From Stomorhina lunata (Eukaryota; Arthropoda; Insecta; Diptera; Rhiniidae), in the NCBI GenBank assembly GCA_933228675.1, contig OW121743.1, forward strand, positions 12,991,371-13,055,370: 64,000 nt of DNA, given 5' to 3'. Below the pieces are notes generated by a model. That model saw only the letters and a program-made list of their open reading frames with translations. It did not search any database and had not been told where the DNA came from. This document shows, in pieces, positions 51,866-63,640 of this stretch; the stretch's first letter is position 1; each line of letters starts with the position of its first letter. Position numbers and translations under genes: made by a program.

Positions 51866-53364
51866 TACTACAGTTCTAATTCAGTTCTAGTTCATTTCTA
51901 GTTCATTTCTAGTTCAGTTCTAGTTCAGTTCTAGTTCAGTTCTACTACAGTTCTAGTTCAGTTCTACTACAGTTCTAGTTCAGTTCTAGTTCAGTTCTAG
52001 TTCAGTTCTAGTTCAGTTCTAGTTCAGTTCTAGTTCAGTTCTAGTTCAGTTCTAGTTCAGTTCTAGTTCAGTTCTAGTTCAGTTCTAGTTCAGTTCTAGT
52101 TCAGTTCTAGTTCAGTTCTAGTTCAGTTCTAGTTCAGTTCTAGTTCAGTTCTAGTTCAGTTCTAGTTCAGTTCTAGTTCAGTTCTAGTTCAGTTCTAGTT
52201 CAGTTCTAGTTCAGTTCTAGTTCAGTTCTAGTTCAGTTCTAGTTCAGTTCTAGTTCAGTTCTAGTTCAGTTCTAGTTCAGTTCTAGTTCAGTTCTAGTTC
52301 AGTTCTAGTTCAGTTCTAGTTCAGTTCTAGTTCAGTTCTAGTTCAGTTCTAGTTCAGTTCTAGTTCAGTTCTAGTTCAGTTCTAGTTCAGTTCTAGTTCA
52401 GTTCTAGTTCAGTTCTAGTTCAGTTCTAGTTCAGTTCTAGTTCAGTTCTAGTTCAGTTCTAGTTCAGTTCTAGTTCAGTTCTAGTTCAGTTCTAGTTCAG
52501 TTCTAGTTCAGTTCTAGTTCAGTTCTAGTTCAGTTCTAGTTCAGTTCTAGTTCAGTTCTAGTTCAGTTCTAGTTCAGTTCTAGTTCAGTTCTAGTTCAGT
52601 TCTAGTTCAGTTCTAGTTCAGTTCTAGTTCAGTTCTAGTTCAGTTCTAGTTCAGTTCTAGTTCAGTTCTAGTTCAGTTCTAGTTCAGTTCTAGTTCAGTT
52701 CTAGTTCAGTTCTAGTTCAGTTCTAGTTCAGTTCTAGTTCAGTTCTAGTTCAGTTCTAGTTCAGTTCTAGTTCAGTTCTAGTTCAGTTCTAGTTCAGTTC
52801 TAGTTCAGTTCTAGTTCAGTTCTAGTTCAGTTCTAGTTCAGTTCTAGTTCAGTTCTAGTTCAGTTCTAGTTCAGTTCTAGTTCAGTTCTAGTTCAGTTCT
52901 AGTTCAGTTCTAGTTCAGTTCTAGTTCAGTTCTAGTTCAGTTCTAGTTCAGTTCTAGTTCAGTTCTAGTTCAGTTCTAGTTCAGTTCTAGTTCAGTTCTA
53001 GTTCAGTTCTAGTTCAGTTCTAGTTCAGTTCTAGTTCAGTTCTAGTTCAGTTCTAGTTCAGTTCTAGTTCAGTTCTAGTTCAGTTCTAGTTCAGTTCTAG
53101 TTCAGTTCTAGTTCAGTTCTAGTTCAGTTCTAGTTCAGTTCTAGTTTAGTTCTAGTTCAGTTCTAGTTCAGTTCTAGTTCAGTTCTAGTTCAGTTCTAGT
53201 TCAGTTCTAGTTCAGTTCTAGTTCAGTTCTAGTTCAGTTCTAGTTCAGTTCTAGTTCAGTTCTAGTTCAGTTCTAGTTCAGTTTTAGTTCAGTTCTAGTT
53301 CAGTTCTAGTTCAGTTCTAGTTCAGTTCTAGTTCCGTTCTACTTCAGTTCGAATTCAGTTCTAG
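51866..53364 (+). repeat. 11-bp minisatellite TTCTAGTTCAG, array 1
   Basis: About 135 units of TTCTAGTTCAG, highly uniform, with degenerate units at both ends (TTCTACTACAG at the left; TTCCGTTCTACTTCAGTTCG at the right). Confidence 0.98.
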
Positions 53365-54299
53365 TAGAAAATTTAAAAATTAAATGTTTAAATTGCCTCC
53401 CAAATTTGAGTTTCCATTAAAAGAATTCTTTGAATATTCTTCTAAAAACATGATTTTCTTTTGAGACAAATTTGTTGTTACTGAATTGAGTAGTGTTCAA
53501 ATTTGATATCAGAATACAAATAACGAAAAAAACCTTAGATCATCGCAAACCTTAATAGAGTTTAAAGTAAAAACAATATAAAAATTTTATTATATTTAAA
53601 AAAACAATAACTTTAAAACAAACAAAACAAGCTCCTAAATTATCTAAAACTTAAACCTACTAAGAATTATTTAGTTAAACCATTAAACAACTCTCACACT
53701 CACACAAACAACAGATTTTAACTATTTATATAAATAATTGTAAAATTCTTTTGTTTTTTTTTATAACTACATATTTTTATTATTAATATTATTATAATTA
53801 TTATTTTGAATAATCATTATTTTTTTAAGTTAAAGCATTAATTGCATTGTAACATTTTTTGCCTATATATACATACATTTTTATTTTATTATTACTAAAT
53901 TAGTTTCTTTTTGTATTTATAACTTAATTTTATTTAAAACAAAAACAAAAAAATCTTTTAAAGTTCTTATTTCCTTTATAATTAATCAATTGTTAATATT
54001 AGTATACCAAATCCCTCAAACTTCCCTCATCCTATTTGCATATATTAGAGTTTTTTCTTCATATTAGTTTTTAAACAAATTTGTTTTAAAGTAAAAAAAA
54101 AGAAAACTATTTTTAAGGCTTTTTTAAAATAAAAACAAAATATATATAATTGAATCAATTTTTCAAAAAAAAAAGTTTTATGATTTTTATTTTATTGATC
54201 TTTTTGCTCATTCTTATTATTTATTCCAATTTCTGTAGATATAGCTTTTGTTTTTTAATATCCAATAAAAAGTTTAATCGTTTTTATTATCTAGTTCAA
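53365..54299. repeat. Spacer between arrays 1 and 2 (duplicated)
   Basis: About 930 bp of AT-rich unique sequence, repeated almost exactly at 55666-56420 plus 59784-59974. Array and spacer form one larger duplicated unit. Confidence 0.92.
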
Positions 54300-55665
54300 T
54301 TTTAAATCAGTTCTAGTTCAGTCCTAGTTCAATTCTAGTTCAGTTCTAGTTCAGCTCTAGTTCAGTTCTAGTTCAGTTCTAGTTCAGTTCTAGTTCAGTT
54401 CTAGTTCAGTTCTAGTTCAGTTCTAGTTCAGTTCTAGTTCAGTTCTAGTTCAGTTCTAGTTCAGTTCTAGTTCAGTTCTAGTTCAGTTCTAGTTCAGTTC
54501 TAGTTCTAGTTCAGTTCTAGTTCAGTTCTAGTTCTAGTTCAGTTCTAGTTCAGTTCTAGTTCAGTTCTAGTTCAGTTCTAGTTCAGTTCTAGTTCAGTTC
54601 TAGTTCAGTTCTAGTTCAGTTCTAGTTCAGTTCTAGTTCAGTTCTAGTTCAGTTCTAGTTCAGTTCTAGTTCAGTTCTAGTTCAGTTCTAGTTCAGTTCT
54701 AGTTCAGTTCTAGTTCAGTTCTGGTTCAGTTCTACTTCAATTCTAGTTCAGTTCTAGTATAGTTCTAGTTCAGTTCTAGTTCAGTTCTAGTTCAGTTCTA
54801 GTTCAGTTCTAGTTCAGTTCTAGTTCAGTTCTAGTTCAGTTCTAGTTCAGTTCTAGTTCAGTTCTAGTTCAGTTCTAGTTCAGTTCTAGTTCAGTTCTAG
54901 TTCAGTTATAGTTCAGTTATAGTTCAGTTCTAGTTCAGTTCTAGTTCAGTTCTAGTTCAGTTCTAGTTCAGTTCTAGTTCAGTTCTAGTTCAGTTCTAGT
55001 TCAGTTCTAGTTCAGTTCTAGTTCAGTTCTAGTTCAGTTCTAGTTCAGTTCTAGTTCAGTTCTAGTTCAGTTCTAGTTCAGTTCTAGTTCAGTTCTAGTT
55101 CAGTTCTAGTTCAGTTCTAGTTCAGTTCTAGTTCAGTTCTAGTTCAGTTCTAGTTCAGTTCTAGTTCAGTTCTAGTTCAGTTCTAGTTCTATTTCAGTTC
55201 TAGTTCAGTTCTAGTTCTATTTCAGTTCTAGTTCAGTTCTAGTTCAGTTCTAGTTCAGTTCTAGTTCAGTTCTAGTTCAGTTCTAGTTCAGTTTTAGTTC
55301 AGTTCTAGTTCAGTTCTAGTTCAGTTCTAGTTCAGTTCTAGTTCAGTTCTAGTTCAGTTCTAGTTCAGTTCTAGTTCAGTTCTAGTTCAGTTCTAGTTCA
55401 GTTCTAGTTCAGTTCTAGTTCAGTTCTAGTTCAGTTCTAGTTCAGTTCTAGTTCAGTTCTAGTTCAGTTCTAGTTCAGTTCTAGTTCAGTTCTAGTTCAG
55501 TTCTAGTTCAGTTCTAGTTCAGTTCTAGTTCAGTTCTAGTTCAGTTCTAGTTCAGTTCTAGTTCAGTTCTAGTTCAGTTCTAGTTCAGTTCTAGTTCAGT
55601 TCTAGTGCAGTTCTAGTTCAGTTCTAGTTCCGTTCTACTTCAGTTCGAGTTCAGTTCTAGTAGAA
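54300..55665 (+). repeat. 11-bp minisatellite, array 2
   Basis: About 124 units. Its left edge (CAGTCCTAGTTCAATTCTAG, CAGCTCTAGTTCAG) matches array 3 and its right edge (CCGTTCTACTTCAGTTCG) matches array 1. In the middle, at 54721-54770, it carries the CTGGTTCAG...AGTATAGTTC variant run that forms the right end of array 3. Confidence 0.98.
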
Positions 55666-56420
55666 AATTTAAAAATTAAATGTTTAAATTGCCTCCCAAA
55701 TTTGAGTTTCCATTAAAAGAATTCTTTGAATATTCTTCTAAAAACATGATTTTCTTTTGAGACAAATTTGTTGTTACTGAATTGAGTAGTGTTCAAATTT
55801 GATATCAGAATACAAATAACGAAAAAAACCTTAGATCATCGCAAACCTTAATAGAGTTTAAAGTAAAAACAATATAAAAATTTTATTATATTTAAAAAAA
55901 CAATAACTTTAAAACAAACAAAACAAGCTCCTAAATTATCTAAAACTTAAACCTACTAAGAATTATTTAGTTAAACCATTAAACAACTCTCACACTCACA
56001 CAAACAACAGATTTTAACTATTTATATAAATAATTGTAAAATTCTTTTGTTTTTTTTTTATAACTACATATTTTTATTATTAATATTATTATAATTATTA
56101 TTTTGAATAATCATTATTTTTTTAAGTTAAAGCATTAATTGCATTGTAACATTTTTTGCCTATATATACATACATTTTTATTTTATTATTACTAAATTAG
56201 TTTCTTTTTGTATTTATAACTTAATTTTATTTAAAACAAAAACAAAAAAATCTTTTAAAGTTCTTATTTCCTTTATAATTAATCAATTGTTAATATTAGT
56301 ATACCAAATCCCTCAAACTTCCCTCATCCTATTTGCATATATTAGAGTTTTTTCTTCATATTAGTTTTTAAACAAATTTGTTTTAAAGTAAAAAAAAAGA
56401 AAACTATTTTTAAGGCTTTT
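55666..56420. repeat. Second copy of the array spacer, left part
   Basis: Near-identical to 53365-54122; interrupted at 56420 by the hAT-like element, after which the copy resumes at 59784. Confidence 0.92.
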
Positions 56421-56595
56421 TAGGGTGTTCATTTTACTCGACTTTTAATTGTTTGAGTAATCAAATAACTTGAAAATGGGGTTTTTTAATTACTCGGAAA
56501 ATCGATTAATCGTTAAAAATTACTCGAGTTAATCGAGTAAAAAATTCATCTTAGAATTACTCGAGTAAAATTTTTCTGTAAGCTTTTTATATATA

Positions 56596-57400
56596 TATTT
56601 TTAATACAACAATTTTTTTTAAATAAAATTACAGTGTTTTATTAACAAAAATTTTTTTATTTAATAGATAAGTAGGCTCTACGACTACCTTTTACCTACG
56701 TTTACAATGGGATCATCAACTGGACTAAAGTAGGATCTAAGATTACATTGCGTCCTTTAACTGAACTATAGTAGGACGTACTGTTACTATAGTAGGACCT
56801 ACGATTACACAGGGATCTTCAACTAAACTATAATAGTATCTACGAATATATTGGAGACTTCAATTGGACTATAGTAGGTTTTACGATGGCAATGGTACCT
56901 TCTACTAATCTATAACAGGAGCTACGATTACATTAGGACCTTTAAATAAACAATAGTAGAAATTACGAATACATTGGATACCACAACAGGTCTATTGTAG
57001 ACTAGGCTATTTATATCTAAAATTACATTGACTATATATATACTATGGACTATATACATACAATGGACTATATACACACAATGCACTATATTACAAGTCT
57101 CGAATATTGCTTAGAATTGATAATGTTAAAAATCCACGATTATTTCATAGATGGAAAATTAACTATACTAAAACCCTCGATTATTGCTTTAAATTAAGTA
57201 TAGTAGAACCATCAATTATTGCCTCAGATGGACCATAGAATGGTAGATAATTTATTTAAATGGTCTTCATTTGAACCCTTAATTATAGCATGAGACAAAT
57301 TTGTACGGTTTATTAAAAAAAAAAATACTTACAAAATTATTGAAATAATTTTACTCGAGTAACTCGATTACTCGTGGAAAATTACTCAAATAAATCTTTA
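56596..57400. repeat. 805-bp direct repeat, left copy
   Basis: Runs from ATTTTTAATACAACAAT to CTCAAATAAATCTTTA and is near-identical to 58877-59683. Internally it has diverged short units (CTATAGTAGG..TACGATTACA). Confidence 0.9.
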
Positions 57401-58876
57401 GTACCTGGTAGACCGAGCCTTGCTCGGAGCTTTATGATAAGCATTTTGAGGAAAATTTTTAAAAGTTTTTATATATTTTATATTATAAAGTGCTAAAATA
57501 AATTTAGAGGAAAGACATTGTAGAAATATTCAGTTAATTTTGAATTATTTGATTTATTTTGTCCGACCAACACATAGTTTGCATAGTTTACAGTTTAACT
57601 CATTTTGAATAATTTTGGAAATTATTCATATCAACAGAAACCTCTGTCGACTCATGCGCAACAACTTTGCTAAAGATTATAGTCTGATCAAATGCACAGT
57701 TTACGATTTAATTCATTTTGAGTAGTTTTCTGTGGCGCCATCTGTCGGACTTTGCTTATTCCAATTCATAAACCTTCTTCGGCTTATCCGTAACAACTTT
57801 GCTGAAGATTATAGCATGATTAAATGTACAGCATACGATTAAATTGACTTTGAGTAAATTTCAGCAGCGCCACCTGTCGAAATTTCTTCATACCAACTAA
57901 GAAACCTTCGTCGGCTCATGTGCAACAACTTTGCTAAAGATTGTAGCATGATTAAATGTACAGATTACGATTAAATTGACTTTGAGTAAGTTTCTGTAGC
58001 GCCACCTGTCGGAAATTATTCATACCAACTAAAAAGCCTTCGTCGGCTCATGCGCTACAACTTTGCTAAGGATCATAGCATGATCAAATGTACAGTTTAC
58101 GATTAAATTAATTTTTAGTAATTTTCAGTGGCGCCATCTGTCGGAAATTAGTCTTATCAACTTTAAAACCTTCGCCGGCTTATCCGCAACATCTTCGCTA
58201 AAGAGCATAACACAATCAAATTCACAGTTTACTATTCTATAAAGAACATACATACAGATAAACATTCATTTGTTTAAAATAATACTAATTTTTCCACCTT
58301 TTTATTCCCTAATTTCTAAAAGTTCCTTATGTTTATTTGGTACTTTTTTGGTGCCAATTGAATTCGGTACATTTTTTTAAAACGCATTTAACATAATGTA
58401 TAATGTTCCTATTCATATTACTTTGGAGATGTTAAGTTATCATTTTATCCCTTTTTTACCCATTTTGGCTGCAAAATCAAAAAAGTACCAAATACGTGTT
58501 TCATGTTTTTTTTACATCTATTGATTGCAGTACCAAGTTTCTTTCTATATTCTTTAGTTTAAAATATAAGAGTGGGTTAAAAAGGTGCCAAAAAAACTAT
58601 TTTCACCCTTTTTTACCCCCTATCGGACATAGTTTCAAAAAAGTACCAAACACCTGTCCGCTTATTTTCAAAGCTGTTTAAAACGTAATTTTAATTTTGT
58701 TTCTATACCTATTACTTTAGGAGACATAGCGTTTTCGATTTTTTCCCCTTTTTACCCGTTTCTTCTTCGACCTATACATCAAAAAAGATACCCACTGTCC
58801 AAATTTTATCAAAATCGTTAGAGCCGTTTTCGAGATAGCCATTATATACAATTATTGCTCGTTTAAGAATATAAGA
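57401..58876 (+). mobile_element. Helitron-like non-autonomous body with about 130-bp tandem units
   Basis: Starts near GTACCTGGTAGACCGAGCCT and ends near TTATTGCTCGTTTAAGAATA. Five diverged units of about 130 bp occupy 57600-58250 (CAACTTTGCTAAAGATTATA, GTGGCGCCATCTGTCGG). The end has TCAAAATCGTTAGAGCCGTT then TTCGAGATAGCC, a tail seen in many fly Helitron-type repeats. Classification is inference. Confidence 0.5.
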
Positions 58877-59683
58877 TATTTTTAATACAACAATTTTTTT
58901 TAAATAAAATTACAGTGTTTTATTAACAAAAATTTTTTTATTTAATAGATAAGTAGGCTCTACGACTACCTTTTACCTACGTTTACAATGGGATCATCAA
59001 CTGGACTAAAGTAGGATCTAAGATTACATTGCGTCCTTTAACTGAACTATAGTAGGACGTACTGTTACTATAGTAGGACCTACGATTACACAGGGATCTT
59101 CAACTAAACTATAATAGTATCTACGAATATATTGGAGACTTCAATTGGACTATAGTAGGTTTTACGATTGCAATGGTACCTTCTACTAATCTATAACAGG
59201 AGCTACGATTACATTAGGACCTTTAAATAAACAATAGTAGAAATTACGAATACATTGGATACCACAACAGGTCTATGGTAGACTAGGCTATTTATATACA
59301 AAATTACATTGACTATATATATACTATGGACTATACACATACAATGGACTATATACACACAATGGACTATATTACAAGTTGTAATTTACAAGTCTCGAAT
59401 ATTGCTTAGAATTGATGTTAAAAATCCACGATTATTTCATAGATGGAAAATTAACTATACTAAAACCCTCGATTATTGCTTTAAATTAAGTATAGTAGAA
59501 CCATCAATTATTGCCTAAGATGGACCATAGAATGGTAGATAATTTATTTAAATGGTCTTCATTTGAACCCTTAATTATAGCATGAGACAAATTTTTTCGG
59601 TTTATTAAAAAAAAAAAATACTTACAAAATTATTGAAATAATTTTACTCGAGTAACTCGATTACTCGTGGAAAATTACTCAAA
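58877..59683. repeat. 805-bp direct repeat, right copy
   Basis: Second copy of 56596-57400 with only scattered differences (for example TGGCAATGG / TTGCAATGG and an extra TTGTAATTTACAAG near 59380). Confidence 0.9.
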
Positions 59684-59783
59684 TAAATCTTTATTTGAAA
59701 TTAGCCATTTTATTTTACTCGAGCGATTAATCGATTTTATTTTTCCGATTAATCGAGCAAACATAACTCGAGTAAACACCCTA

Positions 59784-59974
59784 AGGCTTTTTTAAAATAA
59801 AAACAAAATATATATAATTGAATCAATTTTTCAAAAAAAAAGTTTTATGATTTTTATTTTATTGATCTTTTTGCTCATTCTTATTATTTATTCCAATTTC
59901 TGTAGATATAGCTTTTGTTTTTTAATATCCAATAAAAAGTTTAATCGTTTTTATTATCTAGTTCAATTTTAAAT
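59784..59974. repeat. Second copy of the array spacer, right part
   Basis: Matches 54115-54299 and leads into array 3. Confidence 0.92.
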
Positions 59975-61815
59975 CAGTTCTAGTTCAGTCCTAGTTCAAT
60001 TCTAGTTCAGTTCTAGTTCAGCTCTAGTTCAGTTCTAGTTCAGTTCTAGTTCAGTTCTAGTTCAGTTCTAGTTCAGTTCTAGTTCAGTTCTAGTTCAGTT
60101 CTAGTTCAGTTCTAGTTCAGTTCTAGTTCAGTTCTAGTTCAGTTCTAGTTCAGTTCTAGTTCAGTTCTAGTTCAGTTCTAGTTCAGTTCTAGTTCAGTTC
60201 TAGTTCAGTTCTAGTTCAGTTCTAGTTCAGTTCTAGTTCAGTTCTAGTTCAGTTCTAGTTCAGTTCTAGTTCAGTTCTAGTTCAGTTCTAGTTCAGTTCT
60301 AGTTCAGTTCTAGTTCAGTTCTAGTTCAGTTCTAGTTCAGTTCTAGTTCAGTTCTAGTTCAGTTCTAGTTCAGTTCTAGTTCAGTTCTAGTTCAGTTCTA
60401 GTTCAGTTCTAGTTCAGTTCTAGTTCAGTTCTAGTTCAGTTCTAGTTCAGTTCTAGTTCAGTTCTAGTTCAGTTCTAGTTCAGTTCTAGTTCAGTTCTAG
60501 TTCAGTTCTAGTTCAGTTCTAGTTCAGTTCTAGTTCAGTTCTAGTTCAGTTCTAGTTCAGTTCTAGTTCAGTTCTAGTTCAGTTCTAGTTCAGTTCTAGT
60601 TCAGTTCTAGTTCAGTTCTAGTTCAGTTCTAGTTCAGTTCTAGTTCAGTTCTAGTTCAGTTCTAGTTCAGTTCTAGTTCAGTTCTAGTTCAGTTCTAGTT
60701 CAGTTCTAGTTCAGTTCTAGTTCAGTTCTAGTTCAGTTCTAGTTTAGTTCTAGTTCAGTTCTAGTTCAGTTCTAGTTCAGTTCTAGTTCAGTTCTAGTTC
60801 AGTTCTAGTTCAGTTCTAGTTCAGTTCTAGTTCAGTTCTAGTTCAGTTCTAGTTCAGTTCTAGTTCAGTTCTAGTTCAGTTCTAGTTCAGTTCTAGTTCA
60901 GTTCTAGTTCAGTTCTAGTTCAGTTCTAGTTCAGTTCTAGTTCAGTTCTAGTTCAGTTCTAGTTCAGTTCTAGTTCAGTTCTAGTTCAGTTCTAGTTCAG
61001 TTCTAGTTCAGTTCTAGTTCAGTTCTAGTTCAGTTCTAGTTCAGTTCTAGTTCAGTTCTAGTTCAGTTCTAGTTCAGTTCTAGTTCAGTTCTAGTTCAGT
61101 TCTAGTTCAGTTCTAGTTCAGTTCTAGTTCAGTTCTAGTTCAGTTCTAGTTCAGTTCTAGTTCAGTTCTAGTTCAGTTCTAGTTCAGTTCTAGTTGAGTT
61201 CTAGTTCAGTTCTAGTTCAGTTCTAGTTTAGTTCTAGTTCAGTTCTAGTTCAGTTCTAGTTCAGTTCTAGTTCAGTTCTAGTTCAGTTCTAGTTCAGTTC
61301 TAGTTCAGTTCTAGTTCAGTTCTAGTTCAGTTCTAGTTCAGTTCTAGTTCAGTTCTAGTTCAGTTCTAGTTGAGTTCTAGTTCAGTTCTAGTTCAGTTCT
61401 AGTTCAGTTCTAGTTCAGTTCTAGTTCAGTTCTAGTTCAGTTCTAGTTCAGTTCTAGTTCATTTCTAGTTCAGTTCTAGTTCAGTTCTAGTTCAGTTCTA
61501 GTTCAGTTCTAGTTCAGTTCTAGTTCAGTTCTAGTTCAATTCTAGTTCAGTTCTAGTTCAATTCTAGTTCAGTTCTAGTTCAGTTCTAGTTCAGTTCTAG
61601 TTCAGTTCTAGTTCAGTTCCAGTTCAGTTCTAGTTCAGTTCTAGTTCAGTTCTAGTTCAGTTCTAGTTCAGTTCTAGTTCAGTTCTAGTTCAGTTCTAGT
61701 TCAGTTCTAGTTCAGTTCTAGTTCAGTTCTAGTTCAGTTCTAGTTCAGTTCTAGTTCAGTTCTGGTTCAGTTCTACTTCAATTCTAGTTCAGTTCTAGTA
61801 TAGTTCAAATTCAGT
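59975..61815 (+). repeat. 11-bp minisatellite, array 3
   Basis: About 165 units of TTCTAGTTCAG with rare point variants (TTGAG, TTTAG, TTCAA), ending in CTGGTTCAGTTCTACTTCAA and AGTATAGTTC. Confidence 0.98.
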
Positions 61816-62573
61816 TAAAGTAAAAAATATACCTATACTACTGGCTGCTACCGCCGTTAAACCATCTGAATCTTTTAAGTCAATCAATATCTATCGCATA
61901 GGTCTCCAAAGAAATAAAAGCCCAAAGATAAACCACAGCTGTACTACAGCGCAAATTCTTTCCATTTGTCTGCACAGCTTTCTCAACTTGACACAACCTT
62001 TATGGCTTGCCTTCCAATCAGACAGGCAGACATGATAGACCCAAGTAAGAACACATCAGGCCTGCCTTAGTACTGACACTAGTTTTTAAATTGTTGTGCT
62101 TTTGTATTATTGAAATAAAAAGACAACTTTTAATAATAACTTAAAATATATTTATTTAATTCACAAGTTGAATACAGTAAAAGAGAAGCGTTGTCGAGAT
62201 GACGGTTAAGAATAATCTTATTTTAAAAAATGACAAGTATGACACATATGCATGAGGATGCCAGATTGTAATGTGGTTAATAGGGTTGCCCTTAACATGA
62301 ATCCTACCTATCATTTGCTTAATCAGAGACTCTTTTGCACAGTAGGAATTTGAAGAGGCTAGAGGCACACCAAAAGATTCTTGTTTATCTAAAAGACAGT
62401 CCAGAACCTTACGTACTCGTTTTCCCTACATTTCCCTGATATGTTTTTGAGGCATCTACGTAAGAGGAATACTGAACCTCTAAACATTTTTCTTTTTTGA
62501 AGATCTGCTGCAGTACACACCTTCAGCGTTCCCATCAGATAGTGACCTATCATGACCGACTATTTACCACTAT
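61816..62573. other. Unassigned, partly GC-richer sequence
   Basis: 61830-62080 is noticeably less AT-rich than its surroundings, but neither strand gives a convincing exon. The frame at 62156-62368 has no family features. Confidence 0.4.
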
Positions 62574-62620
62574 GTATTTCTTCTCTTGTCATCCTTGATT
62601 CCCAGTGGAGCATAGGGCCT
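62574..62620 (-). repeat. Reversed 3' end of the RTE-like LINE
   Basis: TTCTCTTGTCATCCTTGATT, CCCAGTGGAGCATAGGGCC matches 10105-10155 and, reversed, 4985-5025. Confidence 0.65.
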
Positions 62621-62649
62621 TAACCTCTATTGCGAGATGTTAGGCATAT

Positions 62650-63188
62650 GCCATTCCATGTATAGTTTGAAGCTTGAGGAAACAGATAAGAACTGGCATA
62701 ACTTGGCCACTTGCACAATATCTAGGGCCTTATGGCCGGCCCGACTTAAATATACGCAAGACCAAGTTCTTGCTAGGTCTTAGCAGAAACAGTCTTATTA
62801 AATGCGTAGGTTTTCTAACTGGCCATTGCGCCCCGAATTCTAGGCTAAATAAATGGGATGGACCAATTCAGAACATATGCAGACTACGGTCGTACGCGGA
62901 AACGGTCGAGCACATCCTCTGCCATTGTTCTATGCTCCGAAGCCAGAGACTTAAATTTCTAGGTAATAGATTCCATGAGGAACTGGGCGACATATAGCAG
63001 TGCGAACTGACTGACGTTGTAGGTTTTATATTAGGACTTAGATACGACTCCCTTTCTCTATATCTAACACTATCTAGATACTTCACTCTTCTTCTTCTTT
63101 CTCTTTTCGCTATCGTTATATATTTTCAGAAAGGATCTCCGAGTGAAGATACCACTCCCCTGGCATTACCTTTTCAACCTAACCTTAC
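62650..63188 (+). pseudogene. LINE C-terminal region and 3' end
   Basis: Codes in one frame for PDLNIRKTKFLLGLSRNSLI, KCVGFLTGHCAPNSRLNKW, then ETVEHILCHCSMLRSQRLKF and [12 protein letters not shown]. This is the cysteine/histidine region after RNase H in I/R1-type LINEs. The 3' part carries AGAAAGGATCTCCGAGTGAA and ends TTTTCAACCTAACCTTACC. The upstream RNase H is missing. Confidence 0.8.
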
Positions 63189-63239
63189 CTTGATGCTTGC
63201 AATTCCGCATCAATTGACCTTCTGCTGTGTACTTACTTA

Positions 63240-63640
63240 AATGACCTATATTTACAACCTGTTAAGGCATATTTTAGAATTCCACGCGCGTCTATCTTGT
63301 GCGCATATTCTCCAACTTCGTAGGCTAAGCTTTAAAAGATTTTCCTCTACTTGGTCTTTTCATCGAAGTTTCAGACGTTCTCTTCTAATAATAGGGGGCC
63401 GGTTTTATTCTAATTTTAGCTTTTTCATAGTAATTGTTTTTTCCAGGAGTGGGTTACTAGACCGACGACCTTATAGGAGAACTCGCGGCACATGTTAGCT
63501 CACTACATTCCCGGGTGATGACACGAGGAGGTCAGTATCCACATTTGAGATAAGTGATAACCAAGATAAGTCTGGGCTTATTAAGTTAAGATCAATTAGA
63601 ACCGTTGATTTATATCCAACATCCCCTACTTCACCCTAAT
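63240..63640 (-). pseudogene. LINE fragment, minus strand
   Basis: On the minus strand the order is 63640-63480 then 63440-63240, matching 13245-13400 and 14350-14470 of the LINE at 13215-14900. Landmarks are GGGTGATGACAC / GTGTTATCACCC and AGAAGAGAACGTCTGAAACT. Confidence 0.65.

Larger units (their letters stand above)
56421..59783. mobile_element. 3.36-kb hAT-like element with 8-bp target duplication
   Basis: Ends TAGGGTGTTC... and ...AACACCCTA, flanked by AGGCTTTT at 56413-56420 and 59784-59791. The uninterrupted spacer copy at about 54116 shows the empty site. Subterminal regions are rich in ACTCGAGTAA and CGATTAATCG motifs. No transposase is visible, so it is non-autonomous. Terminal repeats starting YAGGG and an 8-bp duplication suggest hAT. 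It contains a nested Helitron-like body between 805-bp direct repeats. Confidence 0.88.

Noticed and set aside
62156..62368. 70-codon minus-strand frame as a small gene
   Set aside because: No recognised family, no start context and AT-rich surroundings; not supported.
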